From NCBI GenBank assembly GCA_022843265.1, contig JALHNZ010000018.1:15109-54885 (forward strand): DNA of 39,777 nucleotides, written 5' to 3'. How positions within the stretch are numbered: the stretch's first letter is position 1; each line of letters begins with the position of its first letter. The DNA is from Gemmatimonadaceae bacterium (GTDB lineage: Bacteria; Gemmatimonadota; Gemmatimonadetes; Gemmatimonadales; Gemmatimonadaceae). Positions 1 to 8,617 of this stretch are shown here, in pieces. Under the pieces are notes generated by a model that saw only the letters and a program-made list of their open reading frames with translations, had not been told where the DNA came from and searched no databases. Both the position numbers and the translations under genes were made by a program.

Positions 1-2349
1 GTCGCGCGCCGAGATCCTCGTGGCGCGACGCGCTGGCGCCGCGCACGCTAGCGCCGAAACGGTCAGCGCCACCGCAAACCACAGCACCACCGACGGTAGC
101 ACGGGCGTCAGCGACACGGGCACGGGGAACATCATACGGCCGAAGGCCACGCCTAGCACTACGCTCATCGGTAACGAGAGAGGCACGGCCACTAGCGAGC
201 TGACGAACGCGATGAGCAGTCCCTCCCCCTGCACCGCGGCCATGATCGCACGCGGCGTCGCACCCACCGCGCGCATCACTCCTATCTCGCGCGTGCGCTC
301 CAGCACCGCGAGTCCCATGGTAGAAGCCAACCCCAGCGCCGCAACGAGTACCGTGAGCTGCGCCGCGGCAATCAGGAAGTCCACGACCATTACCAGATGC
401 GCCTCGGCCGCAGAACGCGCCTCACTCATGCGCTGCGCCCCGCTGAGCGTCACGCCGGCCGATTCGAACGCGCTGCGCACCTGCTCCAGCGTAGCCTGAT
501 GCGTGGTAGAGTCCCGGTTGGTGAATCGCACGGCGAGTGTGCTGGCGCTGCTCACACCCAGCGCCGTCGCAACGAATTGCTGGTTCGCGTACGCGACGCG
601 CCCCGGAATGGAGACCACGCCCACCACCTCCCAGTTACGTGACGCGCCGTCAATCACGAGCGTGGTCCGCGACCCGAGCGACAGCGACGGTTCCGCATCG
701 GCCAGTTCGCGGCTCACGACCAGCGCCGTGCTATCCTCTTCGCGCAGCCACCGTCCGCGAGTGGGGCGCATGTCGAGCAACGGCGTTTCCGCCAATGGTG
801 CCGTGATAGTGAATCGGTTCTCAAGCCGCCCGTCGGCAACAATGGCGGCCCGCACGGTTGGCCAACCTTCGGCGCGCGCGACTCCAGGCACGGCGCCCGC
901 GCGGGAGGCCAGCGCCGCCACTGGCGTCGCCTGCTCCATGCGCACAGTCGCATCGTAGAATAACGTGCGCTCGTACAGCACCGCGACCGATTGCTGAATA
1001 GACCGGCGCAGCTGCAACGCGCCCAGAAAGACGGCGCCACCGCTCGCCAATGTGAGCACGGTAAATACCACGCGTCGCTGATGACGCCACAGGTTGCGTA
1101 CCGCATAGGGCACGGCTGGGAACGCGCGCAGCCGTGCCGGCAACCAGGCGAGGCGCGGCAGTGGCTGTAGCACCGCGGACGGCCGCAGCGCCTCGGCTAT
1201 GCTCATGGAGCAGGCGCGCTGCACTGGAATCCATGCCGCGACCACCGGTAACAGCAGCGCCGTCGCTCCCTGTATGAGGTACATGTACCAGGGGATCACA
1301 AAGCCCTGCACGGTGAAGTTGAGCAGCGCGGCAACAAACTCCGCATAGGCGTGGCCGATGATAGCTGCGAGCGGCAGCGCCACAAGCGCGCTCACCGCAC
1401 CGAGTGCCGCAGCCTGCGCGAGATACAGACCTACCAGCTGCTGCGGTGGGGCGCCCATCGCTTTCATCACACCGACGAGCGGACGCTGAGAAATCAGCAG
1501 GGCGGACATCAGGTTCACGATCAGCACGGCACTGAAAAGCAGCGCCACCACGCCGAATGCACCCTGGATGAGCAGGAAGGACTCAATCTGTCCGGCATGC
1601 ACATGCACGCCGGGTTCAGGGACGTCCGTGTGCGTCACGGTCACATCGTGCGCAGCGAGCCGATCTGCGATCGTGCGACTCAGCACTCTGATGTCGTCGC
1701 GCGACGACACCTGCGGTGTGGCGGTGAAGCGCAACTCCGTGATCGGCTGCGGCACTAACTGTTGCAGTACGGAATCCGTGACGAAGAGGTACACCACGTG
1801 ATCCATCCAGCCGGGGGGCAGGCCCGCGTCGCGCACCACCGTCGTAACAGGAAGCACCACGCGACGGTCCGGTCGCTCGAAGGAAACGGAGTCGCCAACA
1901 CCCACCCCTGCAAACTCCAACACTGAGTAATCCATGGCCATCGCCCGCCCGCGCAACGGCCACGCTCCTTGCTCATACTCCACGCGTCCGATCGGCTGCG
2001 TGGCCAGATCGTCCGCAGTGAAAAGCATGGCCGTGCGGGCGACCCCGCGAATCATCACGCGCGAGAATGCCGTGCGGCGCGCGTGCACTTCGGAAACGCC
2101 TGGCACCGAACGCACGTCGGTGATCGCGGCAGCGAGCGACGTTGCATCGCCTTGTGCCAGACGCAACGTGGCGGACGGAGGGTTGGTGGCGTCGTATCCG
2201 CGATGCGTGGCGGCTTCGACCAGTGACCACGTATTCAGCACGACACTCGCACCAAATAGTCCCACACTCATCGCGCACACCGTGGTCAGTGACCGACCGC
2301 GGTGCTGCCACAGGTCACGCCAGACTTTGCGGAGGCGGGCATCATGCAT
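1..2349 (-). CDS. FtsX/MacB-type ABC transporter permease (3' end cut by window edge)
   Basis: Inner-membrane permease of an ABC exporter, in the long form with two FtsX domains. The reading frame is open for 783 codons from ATG at 2349 to base 1. The N-terminus ([13 protein letters not shown]) is basic and is followed by a first membrane segment at about residues 17-37. A large extracytoplasmic domain follows. The first FtsX core has SQRPLVGVMKAMGA near residue 287. After a second membrane anchor and second extracytoplasmic domain comes the second FtsX core, with ERTREIGVMRAVGATPRAIM at residues 684-703. Hydrophobic helices continue to the edge, so only a short tail is likely missing. The start overlaps the end of the upstream ATPase gene by 8 bp, so the two are co-translated and should form one transporter. 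Substrate is unknown: lipoprotein, lipid or peptide export are the usual roles. Family assignment is firm, substrate is not. Confidence 0.9.
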   Translation of the reverse strand, partial: MHDARLRKVWRDLWQHRGRSLTTVCAMSVGLFGASVVLNTWSLVEAATHRGYDATNPPSATLRLAQGDATSLAAAITDVRSVPGVSEVHARRTAFSRVMIRGVARTAMLFTADDLATQPIGRVEYEQGAWPLRGRAMAMDYSVLEFAGVGVGDSVSFERPDRRVVLPVTTVVRDAGLPPGWMDHVVYLFVTDSVLQQLVPQPITELRFTATPQVSSRDDIRVLSRTIADRLAAHDVTVTHTDVPEPGVHVHAGQIESFLLIQGAFGVVALLFSAVLIVNLMSALLISQRPLVGVMKAMGAPPQQLVGLYLAQAAALGAVSALVALPLAAIIGHAYAEFVAALLNFTVQGFVIPWYMYLIQGATALLLPVVAAWIPVQRACSMSIAEALRPSAVLQPLPRLAWLPARLRAFPAVPYAVRNLWRHQRRVVFTVLTLASGGAVFLGALQLRRSIQQSVAVLYERTLFYDATVRMEQATPVAALASRAGAVPGVARAEGWPTVRAAIVADGRLENRFTITAPLAETPLLDMRPTRGRWLREEDSTALVVSRELADAEPSLSLGSRTTLVIDGASRNWEVVGVVSIPGRVAYANQQFVATALGVSSASTLAVRFTNRDSTTHQATLEQVRSAFESAGVTLSGAQRMSEARSAAEAHLVMVVDFLIAAAQLTVLVAALGLASTMGLAVLERTREIGVMRAVGATPRAIMAAVQGEGLLIAFVSSLVAVPLSLPMSVVLGVAFGRMMFPVPVSLTPVLPSVVLWFAVALTVSALACAAPARRATRISARD

Positions 2350-3055
2350 GCGCCAGATCCTCCGCGCGTTGGCCGCGCAGGCGTCCGTCTACAATGCGCT
2401 CGGTGCGCGTCGCGTACGACTGCGCCGCCGGATCATGGGTTGCCATGATCACGGTATGTCCATCGGCCGCCAGCTCCGCGAAGGTGCGGTAGATCTCCTG
2501 CGCCGTGCGACTATCGAGATTGCCCGTTGGCTCATCAGCCACCATGAGCACCGGACGGTTTGCAAGCGCACGTGCGATGGCGACGCGCTGCTGCTGCCCG
2601 CCGGAGAGAGTCGCCGGCAACTTGTCCGCCTGCGTATCCACGCCGAGACGAGTGAGCAGCGCACGCGCGCGCTCCTCACGCTCGGCCCGAGGCCATCGTC
2701 CCACGAAATCCATCGCCATCGTGACGTTTTCGAGCGCCGTAAGCGTTGGCATGAGCTGAAACGATTGAAAGACGATGCCGACATGCTGACCGCGCCAGCG
2801 CGCCATCTGCGCTTCATCAAGGGCTGGCACTGAGGCGCCTGCCACCATCAGCCGTCCCGAGGTGATGCGTTCGATGCCAGACACCAAATGCAGCAACGTG
2901 GACTTGCCGCTCCCCGAGGCGCCAACCAGTGCGAGCAGCTCACCGGATTGCACGTCGAGGGTCACCGCGTTTAGTGCGATGAACACACCGGCTGGTGTGG
3001 TGAACTGCTTCGTAACCTCGTGCAGCTGCACGACGGCGGTGGCCGAATAACTCAT
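2342..3055 (-). CDS. LolD/MacB-family ABC transporter ATP-binding protein
   Basis: Cytoplasmic ATPase that powers the adjacent FtsX-type permease. From ATG at 3055 it is 237 residues, normal for LolD-type subunits. Walker [10 protein letters not shown] is at 45-53, the Q-loop glutamine at about 97, the signature LSGGQQQR at 150-157 and Walker B with catalytic glutamate (MVADEPTGN) near 171-179. I chose ATG 3055 because the alignable domain begins just after it ([11 protein letters not shown]). The reading frame stays open to a GTG at 3106, which would add 17 unlikely residues. The stop codon overlaps the permease start. The gene diverges from the secreted protein/LytS/LytTR chain, which suggests control by that two-component system, as is common for exporters that respond to envelope stress. 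That control is inferred. Confidence 0.92.
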   Translation of the reverse strand: MSYSATAVVQLHEVTKQFTTPAGVFIALNAVTLDVQSGELLALVGASGSGKSTLLHLVSGIERITSGRLMVAGASVPALDEAQMARWRGQHVGIVFQSFQLMPTLTALENVTMAMDFVGRWPRAEREERARALLTRLGVDTQADKLPATLSGGQQQRVAIARALANRPVLMVADEPTGNLDSRTAQEIYRTFAELAADGHTVIMATHDPAAQSYATRTERIVDGRLRGQRAEDLAHA

Positions 3056-3144
3056 GAGCGGAGGCAGTAAGTGGAACAAATGGGCGGCGTAGTAGCGACA
3101 CTGCACGGTACGAAGGCCGGGACGCGCGGGCTACAGACGGAACT

Positions 3145-3195
3145 GCCGTTCAACGGCGTGATTCGACCATTCAGCGATTAGGCGGCCATTCGACC
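3145..3195. promoter_or_regulatory. Candidate operator: 13-bp palindrome plus 8-bp direct repeat
   Basis: In the divergent spacer between the ABC exporter and the two-component gene chain, GCCGTT-C-AACGGC forms a perfect inverted repeat at 3145-3157. ATTCGACC occurs twice, at 3161-3168 and 3188-3195, 27 bp apart. LytTR regulators usually bind paired direct repeats about 21-22 bp apart, so the 27-bp spacing is not a perfect fit. The repeats are seen directly; binding by any protein is inferred. Confidence 0.35.
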
Positions 3196-3277
3196 GCGTG
3201 TAGCAGGTGCTCACGGGATACCATGCACGCATTCACAGTCGCGCCACGCGCGTCCACCGTCTCAACCTGTCCTTCGT

Positions 3278-3889
3278 ATGCGCAGCAACTTTCCGGTGAT
3301 CATTGGTGCCCTTCTCGTTATTGCGGCGCCGCATGCCTGTGGCGAAAGCATCGCGGCCCAGTCACAGGTCGCGCCGTTTAATCGGCAGAGCGTTGTGCCG
3401 CCGTCACCAGCCGCACGCGACACGCTCTTCGACTTTCTCGTGGGCGACTGGCGTGTGGAAGCAACACCGCGGGTGTCGAAGCTTGCGGCGTTCGTGCACG
3501 GCGTTCCCCGCTACACGGGACATTGGCGCGGCCGGCGCACCGAGGCCGGTGTCTCGGACGAACTGCGGGTAGCTGATGCAGGTGGCACCACGCAAATGCT
3601 GCTGCGCTTTGAACGCCTCTATGACGCGCCATCGCGTTCATGGAGTGTCCGAGAGATTGACCGCGATGGCGCGAGCTCGGCGCGCCTCAAGCCGATCTTG
3701 ACGAAAGACGCGATCACCCTACTCGCCGCCACCCGCATGGCGCGCACTAGATTCGTCGAGCGCACACCCACACGCTTTCGTTATCTGCGTGAAGTCTCCA
3801 ACGACGGAGGACGCACGTGGGAGGAACCAGTGTTTGTCGTCACCGCAACGCGCATCCCCGACACCCGCTCCCGCCACGATGACCGGTGA
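3278..3889 (+). CDS. Secreted protein of unknown function (DUF1579-like start)
   Basis: A 203-residue protein with an apparent Sec signal peptide. A short basic start (MRSNF) is followed by a hydrophobic stretch, with likely cleavage near residue 28 after IAA. The cysteine in APHAC does not make a good lipobox, so a soluble periplasmic or secreted protein is more likely than a lipoprotein. The mature part opens with DTLFDFLVGDWRVEA at about residues 48-62. This resembles the hydrophobic-GDW start of DUF1579 and related lipocalin-like domains. The rest reads like a beta-rich domain, with VSNDGGRTWEEPVFVV near the end. The gene overlaps the histidine kinase gene by 11 bp, so the two are probably co-expressed and the protein could be a sensor partner. 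No strong ribosome binding site is visible. Function not known. Confidence 0.75.
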   Translation: MRSNFPVIIGALLVIAAPHACGESIAAQSQVAPFNRQSVVPPSPAARDTLFDFLVGDWRVEATPRVSKLAAFVHGVPRYTGHWRGRRTEAGVSDELRVADAGGTTQMLLRFERLYDAPSRSWSVREIDRDGASSARLKPILTKDAITLLAATRMARTRFVERTPTRFRYLREVSNDGGRTWEEPVFVVTATRIPDTRSRHDDR

Positions 3890-4949
3890 GTCCACCTCGC
3901 GCCCTGCGGTCGAGACACCATCCGCCTACACCACGCGGCGAAGGACGCGTGTGAGTCTGCTCCTGGCGTGGGTACCCATGTGGATGCTTTGCGCGGCACT
4001 GCTCGCAGCGGTGCACGATCTTTCGGCGGGTACCGCAGCGGTGGTGGCGCTGCGGCTCGTGCTGCCTGCGGCGCTCATGGGCTTCGCTGTGCAGGCATTG
4101 GTGGCCCGGTGGCCATGGCCCGCGCGACTATCACTACCGTTCGTCGCGCGCCACGTCGCGAGCGGCGTGGCGTACGGGCTCGCGCTGGCCGTGCTGGTGC
4201 TCGCGCAGGAGTCCGTCGTGCGCGGACGCGTGTGGATCGAACCGGGGTGGCGCGTCGTCGGCGTCGTTGTGCTTGGGATATGGCTCTACGTGATGATCGT
4301 CAGCTTCAGCTACACGGTGGAGGAGGCACGTCGCGCCGCACGCGCCGAAGCGGCCGCGGTGCGCACCCAACTTGATGCGCTGCGCGGACAGCTGCAGCCG
4401 CATTTCCTCTTCAATGCGCTACATACCGTCGTGCACCTCATTCCAGTCGATCCTGCCACGGCCGCACGCGCTGCCGAGGAGCTGGCCGACCTGTTGCGCA
4501 CCGCCATGTCCGAGAGCCGCGACCTCATTCCGCTGCGCGAAGAGCGGGCATTCGTAACGCGGTATCTGGCGCTCGAACAGTTGCGCTTCGAAGAACGGTT
4601 GCAAATCGAATGGACCTGGAGCGAGGCTGCCGACGACGTGCTTATCCCCTCATTTGCTGTGCAGACACTCGTCGAGAATGCGGTGCGCCATGGCGCGGCG
4701 CAGCGACTGGGTGCCACCCAGCTCCAAATCTCGGCCGCACTCACGCCCACGGGAGCGATCGTCGTGGTATCGGACGAGGGGCACGATGTCGGGCGGCGCT
4801 TCGAGCGCCGAGCAGGCACGGGGCTCGACCGGCTCGAGGAGCGACTGCAACTGCTCTACGGCGGCGGCGCCTCGTGCACCGTGGCTCAACAGTCAGATGA
4901 CCGCGTAGAAGCCCGGCTGGTGGTACCGGCGCTGGAGGATACATTCTGA
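3879..4949 (+). CDS. LytS/YehU-type sensor histidine kinase
   Basis: Membrane histidine kinase of 356 residues that should phosphorylate the LytTR regulator encoded 2 bp downstream. Four membrane segments are visible at about residues 25-47, 53-77, 91-112 and 125-145, with no large extracellular domain, so the signal is probably sensed in or near the membrane. The His_kinase domain has QLQPHFLFNALHTV with phospho-acceptor H175. The N-box is TLVENAVRHG (N267), and a glycine-rich box (GTGLDRLEERLQLLYGG) closes the ATP site. I chose ATG 3879, which overlaps the preceding gene by 11 bp. The frame is open upstream to 3789, but that extension is low-complexity and lies inside the neighbouring gene. 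Signal unknown. Cell-envelope stress is a reasonable guess from the divergent exporter. Confidence 0.92.
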   Translation: MTGESTSRPAVETPSAYTTRRRTRVSLLLAWVPMWMLCAALLAAVHDLSAGTAAVVALRLVLPAALMGFAVQALVARWPWPARLSLPFVARHVASGVAYGLALAVLVLAQESVVRGRVWIEPGWRVVGVVVLGIWLYVMIVSFSYTVEEARRAARAEAAAVRTQLDALRGQLQPHFLFNALHTVVHLIPVDPATAARAAEELADLLRTAMSESRDLIPLREERAFVTRYLALEQLRFEERLQIEWTWSEAADDVLIPSFAVQTLVENAVRHGAAQRLGATQLQISAALTPTGAIVVVSDEGHDVGRRFERRAGTGLDRLEERLQLLYGGGASCTVAQQSDDRVEARLVVPALEDTF

Positions 4950-4951
4950 CC

Positions 4952-5683
4952 GTGCCCATGGTGACGACGCGGGTCGCTATAGTCGACGATGAGCCCATCG
5001 CGCGGCGGGCGCTGGCCAATATGCTCGCGGCGCATGAGTGGATCGAATGCGTGGGCTACGCGAGCGATGGCCCATCCGCCATCGAGCTGGTGAACCGTCT
5101 AGTGCCCCATGTGCTCTTCCTCGACGTGCAGATGCCCGGGTGTTCGGGTATCGAGGTGGCGCGACAGTTGGTGCATCGTCCAGCCATCGTCTTTACGACC
5201 GCGCACTCCGAACACGCGGTGCTCGCCTTTGAACTCGGCGCGGTGGATTACCTCCTCAAGCCCTTCGGCGCCCGTCGGCTGGCTACTTGCCTGACACGGC
5301 TGCAAGCTGCCGGGGAGCGTACGACCGCCGAGCAACTCGCCGACGTGGGTGCAAACGGCCCGGTACATCGCATCTTCGTGCGCGGAGGCGCCGGCATTAC
5401 GCCGGTGCTGTTGCAAGACGTGCACTGGCTCGAGGCCGACGGCGACTACGTGGTGCTGCACACGGCCACCGGCCGTCACTTCGTGCACGTTGCGCTGCAC
5501 CGGCTGGAGCAGCGACTCGATGCCGCTGACTTCCTGCGCATTCATCGAGGGTGCGTGGTGAACCTCGCACACGTGCAGACATTTCGCAGTGCCGCGGGAG
5601 GGTTGCAAGCGGTCATGCGCACCGGAGTGCGGCTAATGGTGAGCCGAACGCGCGCGCAGGCAGTACGAGCGCGGGGGCTATGA
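4952..5683 (+). CDS. LytTR-family response regulator
   Basis: A 243-residue transcription regulator, partner of the LytS-type kinase. The receiver domain covers residues 6-120, with acidic residues D12/D13, phospho-acceptor D58 (VLFLDVQMPG) and K103 (DYLLKPF). The LytTR DNA-binding domain spans about 135-240, with VHWLEADGDYVVLHT and FLRIHRGCVVNLAHV typical of the family. Translation starts at GTG 4952 or ATG 4958, 2 or 8 bp after the kinase stop. The stop overlaps the next gene (ATGA). A likely target is the divergent promoter near 3145-3195. That is inferred from gene order and from repeats there, not shown. Confidence 0.93.
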   Translation: MPMVTTRVAIVDDEPIARRALANMLAAHEWIECVGYASDGPSAIELVNRLVPHVLFLDVQMPGCSGIEVARQLVHRPAIVFTTAHSEHAVLAFELGAVDYLLKPFGARRLATCLTRLQAAGERTTAEQLADVGANGPVHRIFVRGGAGITPVLLQDVHWLEADGDYVVLHTATGRHFVHVALHRLEQRLDAADFLRIHRGCVVNLAHVQTFRSAAGGLQAVMRTGVRLMVSRTRAQAVRARGL

Positions 5684-6213
5684 CCGCGAGCCCCCTCGGC
5701 CTGCCCTCAGGTCTGGTGGTGCTGGCGCAATCGGATGCGTCGTGGTCCGAACACTTCATGCGCGAGCAGGCGCGACTTCGCGACGCGATGGGCGGACTGG
5801 TGGCCCGCATTGAGCATGTGGGCAGCACCGCCATCCCCGGGCTGTTGGCGAAACCCATATTGGACGTCATGATCGTACGCCCGCGCGCGTCAGTGCTCGC
5901 GCCGTATTTGCGCGCCCTCGTGAATGCCGAGTATCGATACCGCGGAGAAAACGGATTGCCTGGGCGGGAGTACTTCCTGCGCGAGTTGCCCGACGGGCGG
6001 CGCACGCATCACCTGCATCTTGTGCTCGAAGGCGGCAGGTACTCGGACGAATACCTGGCATTCCGTGATTACCTGCGCCGTGTGCCACTGCGCGCCGCTC
6101 AATACGCCTCGCTGAAACAGGCGCTTGCCGCGCAGTTTGCGGATGATCGTGAGAGCTATACGAACGGCAAAGCGGAGTTTGTGCGGGACACGTTGCGGCT
6201 GGCCCGGGCGTGA
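5680..6213 (+). CDS. GrpB family protein (UPF0157)
   Basis: A 177-residue member of the GrpB/UPF0157 family, which has a nucleotidyltransferase-like fold and mostly unknown substrates. Diagnostic stretches are IEHVGSTAIPGLLAKPILD and, later, YFLRELPDGRRTHHLHLV, followed by FRDYLRRVPLRAAQYASLK, all usual in this family. The start is ATG 5680, which forms an ATGA overlap with the regulator stop and implies translational coupling. The frame is open upstream to 5551, but that part lies inside the regulator gene and reads as low-quality sequence. The coupling to a LytTR regulator is unusual for a GrpB protein. It may simply reflect operon packing. Family assignment is confident; biochemical role is unknown. 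Confidence 0.9.
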   Translation: MTASPLGLPSGLVVLAQSDASWSEHFMREQARLRDAMGGLVARIEHVGSTAIPGLLAKPILDVMIVRPRASVLAPYLRALVNAEYRYRGENGLPGREYFLRELPDGRRTHHLHLVLEGGRYSDEYLAFRDYLRRVPLRAAQYASLKQALAAQFADDRESYTNGKAEFVRDTLRLARA

Positions 6214-6249
6214 AAGAGCGGGATCTCCGCGACACCGGAGCCCGCGCTC

Positions 6250-7512
6250 GTGCGTAGTGCGCGCATGACTTCTCACACTGTCTTTCAGAACTTGCGGGTC
6301 GGTGCGGACGCATTGCGCGCCAACCCCCTACGGACCACGCTCTCCACGCTCGGGATGATCATTGGCGTGGGCTCGCTGGTGGCCGTGCTCTCCGTCGGCG
6401 ATGGCCTCGAAGACACCATGCGGGCACAGCTCGACCAGACGACATCGGTCATGTACTTCAGCGTGGACCCGGTAACCACAGAAGAAGTGGACGGCCAAAA
6501 CTTTCCGCTTGACCGCTATCCATTGTTTGTCGCTGCCGATGTCCGGGAGGCGGCGCGCATACCGGGAATCGAGGGGCTCAGCGCGCAGGTGACGGCGCGT
6601 GGTGAAGTCACTGATTCGTCGGGGCGAGTGCGGCGCATGGCCATGATTGTCGGCGTCACCGAGGGGTGGAGTGAGATCGGCGGCGTAAGGCTCGCCGCCG
6701 GACGCGCGTTCACCGTATACGATGTGAACGACACGACGGGGCGATTGGTCGTCCTGTCGGGTGGGCTGGCCCGTCGCATTGTAGCTACCAATTCGCTCAA
6801 TGGCGTGTCCGAACTCCTGGGGCGCACGGTGCGGCTGCAGTCCACCGCCTTTACGGTCGTGGGCGTCAGCGCCGACAGCAGCGCCAACGACATGGCGTGG
6901 GTGCCGCTGCCTGCGGCGACGGCTGCCATGCCCGCGACGTCGCGCCCTCGGGCAGTGTCGTTGCTCGGCAAGCTGCGCACCGTCGAGCAGGCAGACAGCG
7001 TACGGATCGCGATCACGCGCTGGGCCACGACCCGATTTGGCGCGGGCACGGTGAGCTTCAAGAGCAACGAAGGCCGGTTGCAGCAGGCGCAACAAGGCAT
7101 CCTGCTCTTCAAGCTGTTCATGGGCGCGATCACTGGTATCTCGCTGCTGGTGGGCGGAATCGGCATCATGAACGTGCTGCTGGCCGCAGTCACCGAGCGT
7201 ACGCGGGAAATCGGCATACGCAAAGCGGTTGGGGCGCGCTCGCGTGACGTTCGCTCGCAGTTTCTCGCCGAGTCTATCGTAATCTCGGGATTCGGCAGCG
7301 CGGTAGGAGTAGCACTTGGGCTGGCCGCGGCTTTCTCGATCACCGCGCTCATGCGCGCGCAGTTACCCGGTATGCAGATCGCGGCAAGTGTATCGATGAG
7401 TACGGTGGCCGTGGCAGTACTGAGCGCGGTGCTTGTCGGGCTCGTCTTCGGCATGTATCCCGCGGTGCGCGCGGCTCGCCTCAATCCTATCGATGCGATC
7501 CGGCACGAGTAG
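6250..7512 (+). CDS. MacB-type ABC transporter permease (FtsX domain)
   Basis: A 420-residue inner-membrane permease of the MacB/YknZ class. It has one N-terminal membrane helix (about 28-50, ending with GVGSLVAVLSVGDG), a MacB_PCD periplasmic domain to about residue 270, and a C-terminal FtsX domain with three helices. The FtsX signature ERTREIGIRKAVGARSRDV lies near residues 315-333, and the C-terminus PAVRAARLNPIDAIRHE is the usual closing motif. GTG 6250 is preceded by GGAG at 6237-6240; ATG 6265 is an alternative start. No ATPase gene follows, so it must use an ATPase from elsewhere, perhaps the LolD-type subunit at 2342-3055. MacB-like systems export peptides, lipoproteins, siderophores or antibiotics. 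The substrate cannot be told here. Confidence 0.92.
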   Translation: MRSARMTSHTVFQNLRVGADALRANPLRTTLSTLGMIIGVGSLVAVLSVGDGLEDTMRAQLDQTTSVMYFSVDPVTTEEVDGQNFPLDRYPLFVAADVREAARIPGIEGLSAQVTARGEVTDSSGRVRRMAMIVGVTEGWSEIGGVRLAAGRAFTVYDVNDTTGRLVVLSGGLARRIVATNSLNGVSELLGRTVRLQSTAFTVVGVSADSSANDMAWVPLPAATAAMPATSRPRAVSLLGKLRTVEQADSVRIAITRWATTRFGAGTVSFKSNEGRLQQAQQGILLFKLFMGAITGISLLVGGIGIMNVLLAAVTERTREIGIRKAVGARSRDVRSQFLAESIVISGFGSAVGVALGLAAAFSITALMRAQLPGMQIAASVSMSTVAVAVLSAVLVGLVFGMYPAVRAARLNPIDAIRHE

Positions 7513-7639
7513 GGACGCGGTCCGTTCGTTTCGTGTTTGCCGGGCTGACCTCACGCCGGCGGCCGCGTCCGCGGCATCCGCGCCAGCTTCGTGCGCAGTG
7601 TGCCGCCACGCACCGACTCAGCGAAGGACCGCGCCATCC

Positions 7640-8512
7640 TCACTTCCGTTCCATATACAGCGCGATCCCATCCATCACCCGCTCCAACCCCCAGTCGAAG
7701 CACTCATCCATCGTCCGAGGCTTGCCGTGCTTCGTCGGCAGTGACGATGTCTCGGTGATCCCGCCGGAACTCGACGCGAGGATACCGGAGAGCATTGGAT
7801 ATCGCGGATCATTGATCGCACGACAGAGATCGGCGCCGACGGCCGCCGCCCATTGTTCTGGCGTGATGCCACGCGACGTCGCGCGGGCGAGCGAGATGAT
7901 GGTGTCGGAGCTGCCATGCACATAGCCTTGCACGACGCTGAGCACATCCATCAAGTCTTCGGGGCTGAGCCCGGTGTGCGCGATGGTACGCAGGAACGCC
8001 TCATGCCAGCTGAGCCAGTTGGGGCCGTGCGGTGCCGCGACGAATGGCAGTTCCGCGAGCCAAGGGCGTGCGCACAACATTGCACGCTTGGCATACGACC
8101 AATGCCGAATCTCCGCGCGCCAGCCTTCGTGCGGACCGGGGCGTGCCGGTGGGCTGCCAAGCGCGGCATCGACGGCGGCATCGACTAGCGCTTCCTTGTT
8201 CGGGAAGTAGCGGTAGAGCGCCATCGGCGTGAAGCCGAGCTCCGATGCGACAGCATGCATGGTGAGCGCGGCCAGATCGCCCGCGTCTGCCACGCGGATC
8301 GCGGCTGCCACCACGTCATCCCGGGTGAGCGCCGCCTTCGGTCCACGTGTCGGTTTGGCCGGCGCCTCCCACAACAACTCGCTGCGCCGCGCGATGTCCG
8401 CGCTATCGAACGCGACGCCGGACGATGCCGCCGACAGTGACTCGGCCTTCGTCTGCTTCAAGGCTTTTGCACCGCCATTCTTCCGCGGCTTCGCTGCAGG
8501 ACGTCCCGCCAT
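7640..8512 (-). CDS. TetR-family transcriptional regulator
   Basis: A 290-residue DNA-binding regulator. The first 60 residues are basic, alanine-rich and probably disordered (MAGRPAAKPRKNGG). The TetR HTH covers about residues 62-113, with TMHAVASELGFTPMALYRYF as the recognition region. The rest is a helical ligand and dimer domain, resembling the TetR_C domain of tetracycline-repressor-type proteins (RAMLCARPWLAELPF, then YVHGSSDTIISLA). I chose ATG 8512, preceded by GGGAG on the coding strand. The frame is open to 8575, but that would run through the promoter repeats. It diverges from a small protein and a DUF2306 membrane protein and should repress itself and perhaps them through the repeats at 8555-8592. 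The gene converges with the MacB-type permease. The ligand is unknown. Confidence 0.92.
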   Translation of the reverse strand: MAGRPAAKPRKNGGAKALKQTKAESLSAASSGVAFDSADIARRSELLWEAPAKPTRGPKAALTRDDVVAAAIRVADAGDLAALTMHAVASELGFTPMALYRYFPNKEALVDAAVDAALGSPPARPGPHEGWRAEIRHWSYAKRAMLCARPWLAELPFVAAPHGPNWLSWHEAFLRTIAHTGLSPEDLMDVLSVVQGYVHGSSDTIISLARATSRGITPEQWAAAVGADLCRAINDPRYPMLSGILASSSGGITETSSLPTKHGKPRTMDECFDWGLERVMDGIALYMERK

Positions 8513-8537
8513 CTCGCTCCCGTAGTCGGTCTGCCTC

Positions 8538-8592
8538 TTGACAGGCCTGAAACTGTGTATAACGTATACTCTCAACAGTGTATGACGTAAAC
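8538..8592. promoter_or_regulatory. Divergent promoter with two TetR-type operator repeats
   Basis: The direct repeat GTGTAT[A/G]ACGTA occurs at 8555-8566 and 8578-8589, 23 bp apart. The first copy sits in a perfect inverted repeat, GTATA-ACG-TATAC (8557-8569). The second copy is a weaker palindrome (8580-8592). On the minus strand a promoter with TTTACG (8586-8591), a 17-bp spacer and TATACG (8563-8568) would overlap both repeats, as expected for autorepression. On the plus strand TTGACA is present at 8538-8543, but no -10 lies at standard spacing. The repeats are seen directly; TetR binding is inferred. Confidence 0.55.
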
Positions 8593-8617
8593 ATAATCCG
8601 CGTTCCGGAGCGACACA

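Noticed and set aside
7562-7575. GCCGC-GTCC-GCGGC hairpin between the convergent MacB permease and TetR genes
   Set aside because: Only 5 bp with no T tract; expected by chance in GC-rich DNA.
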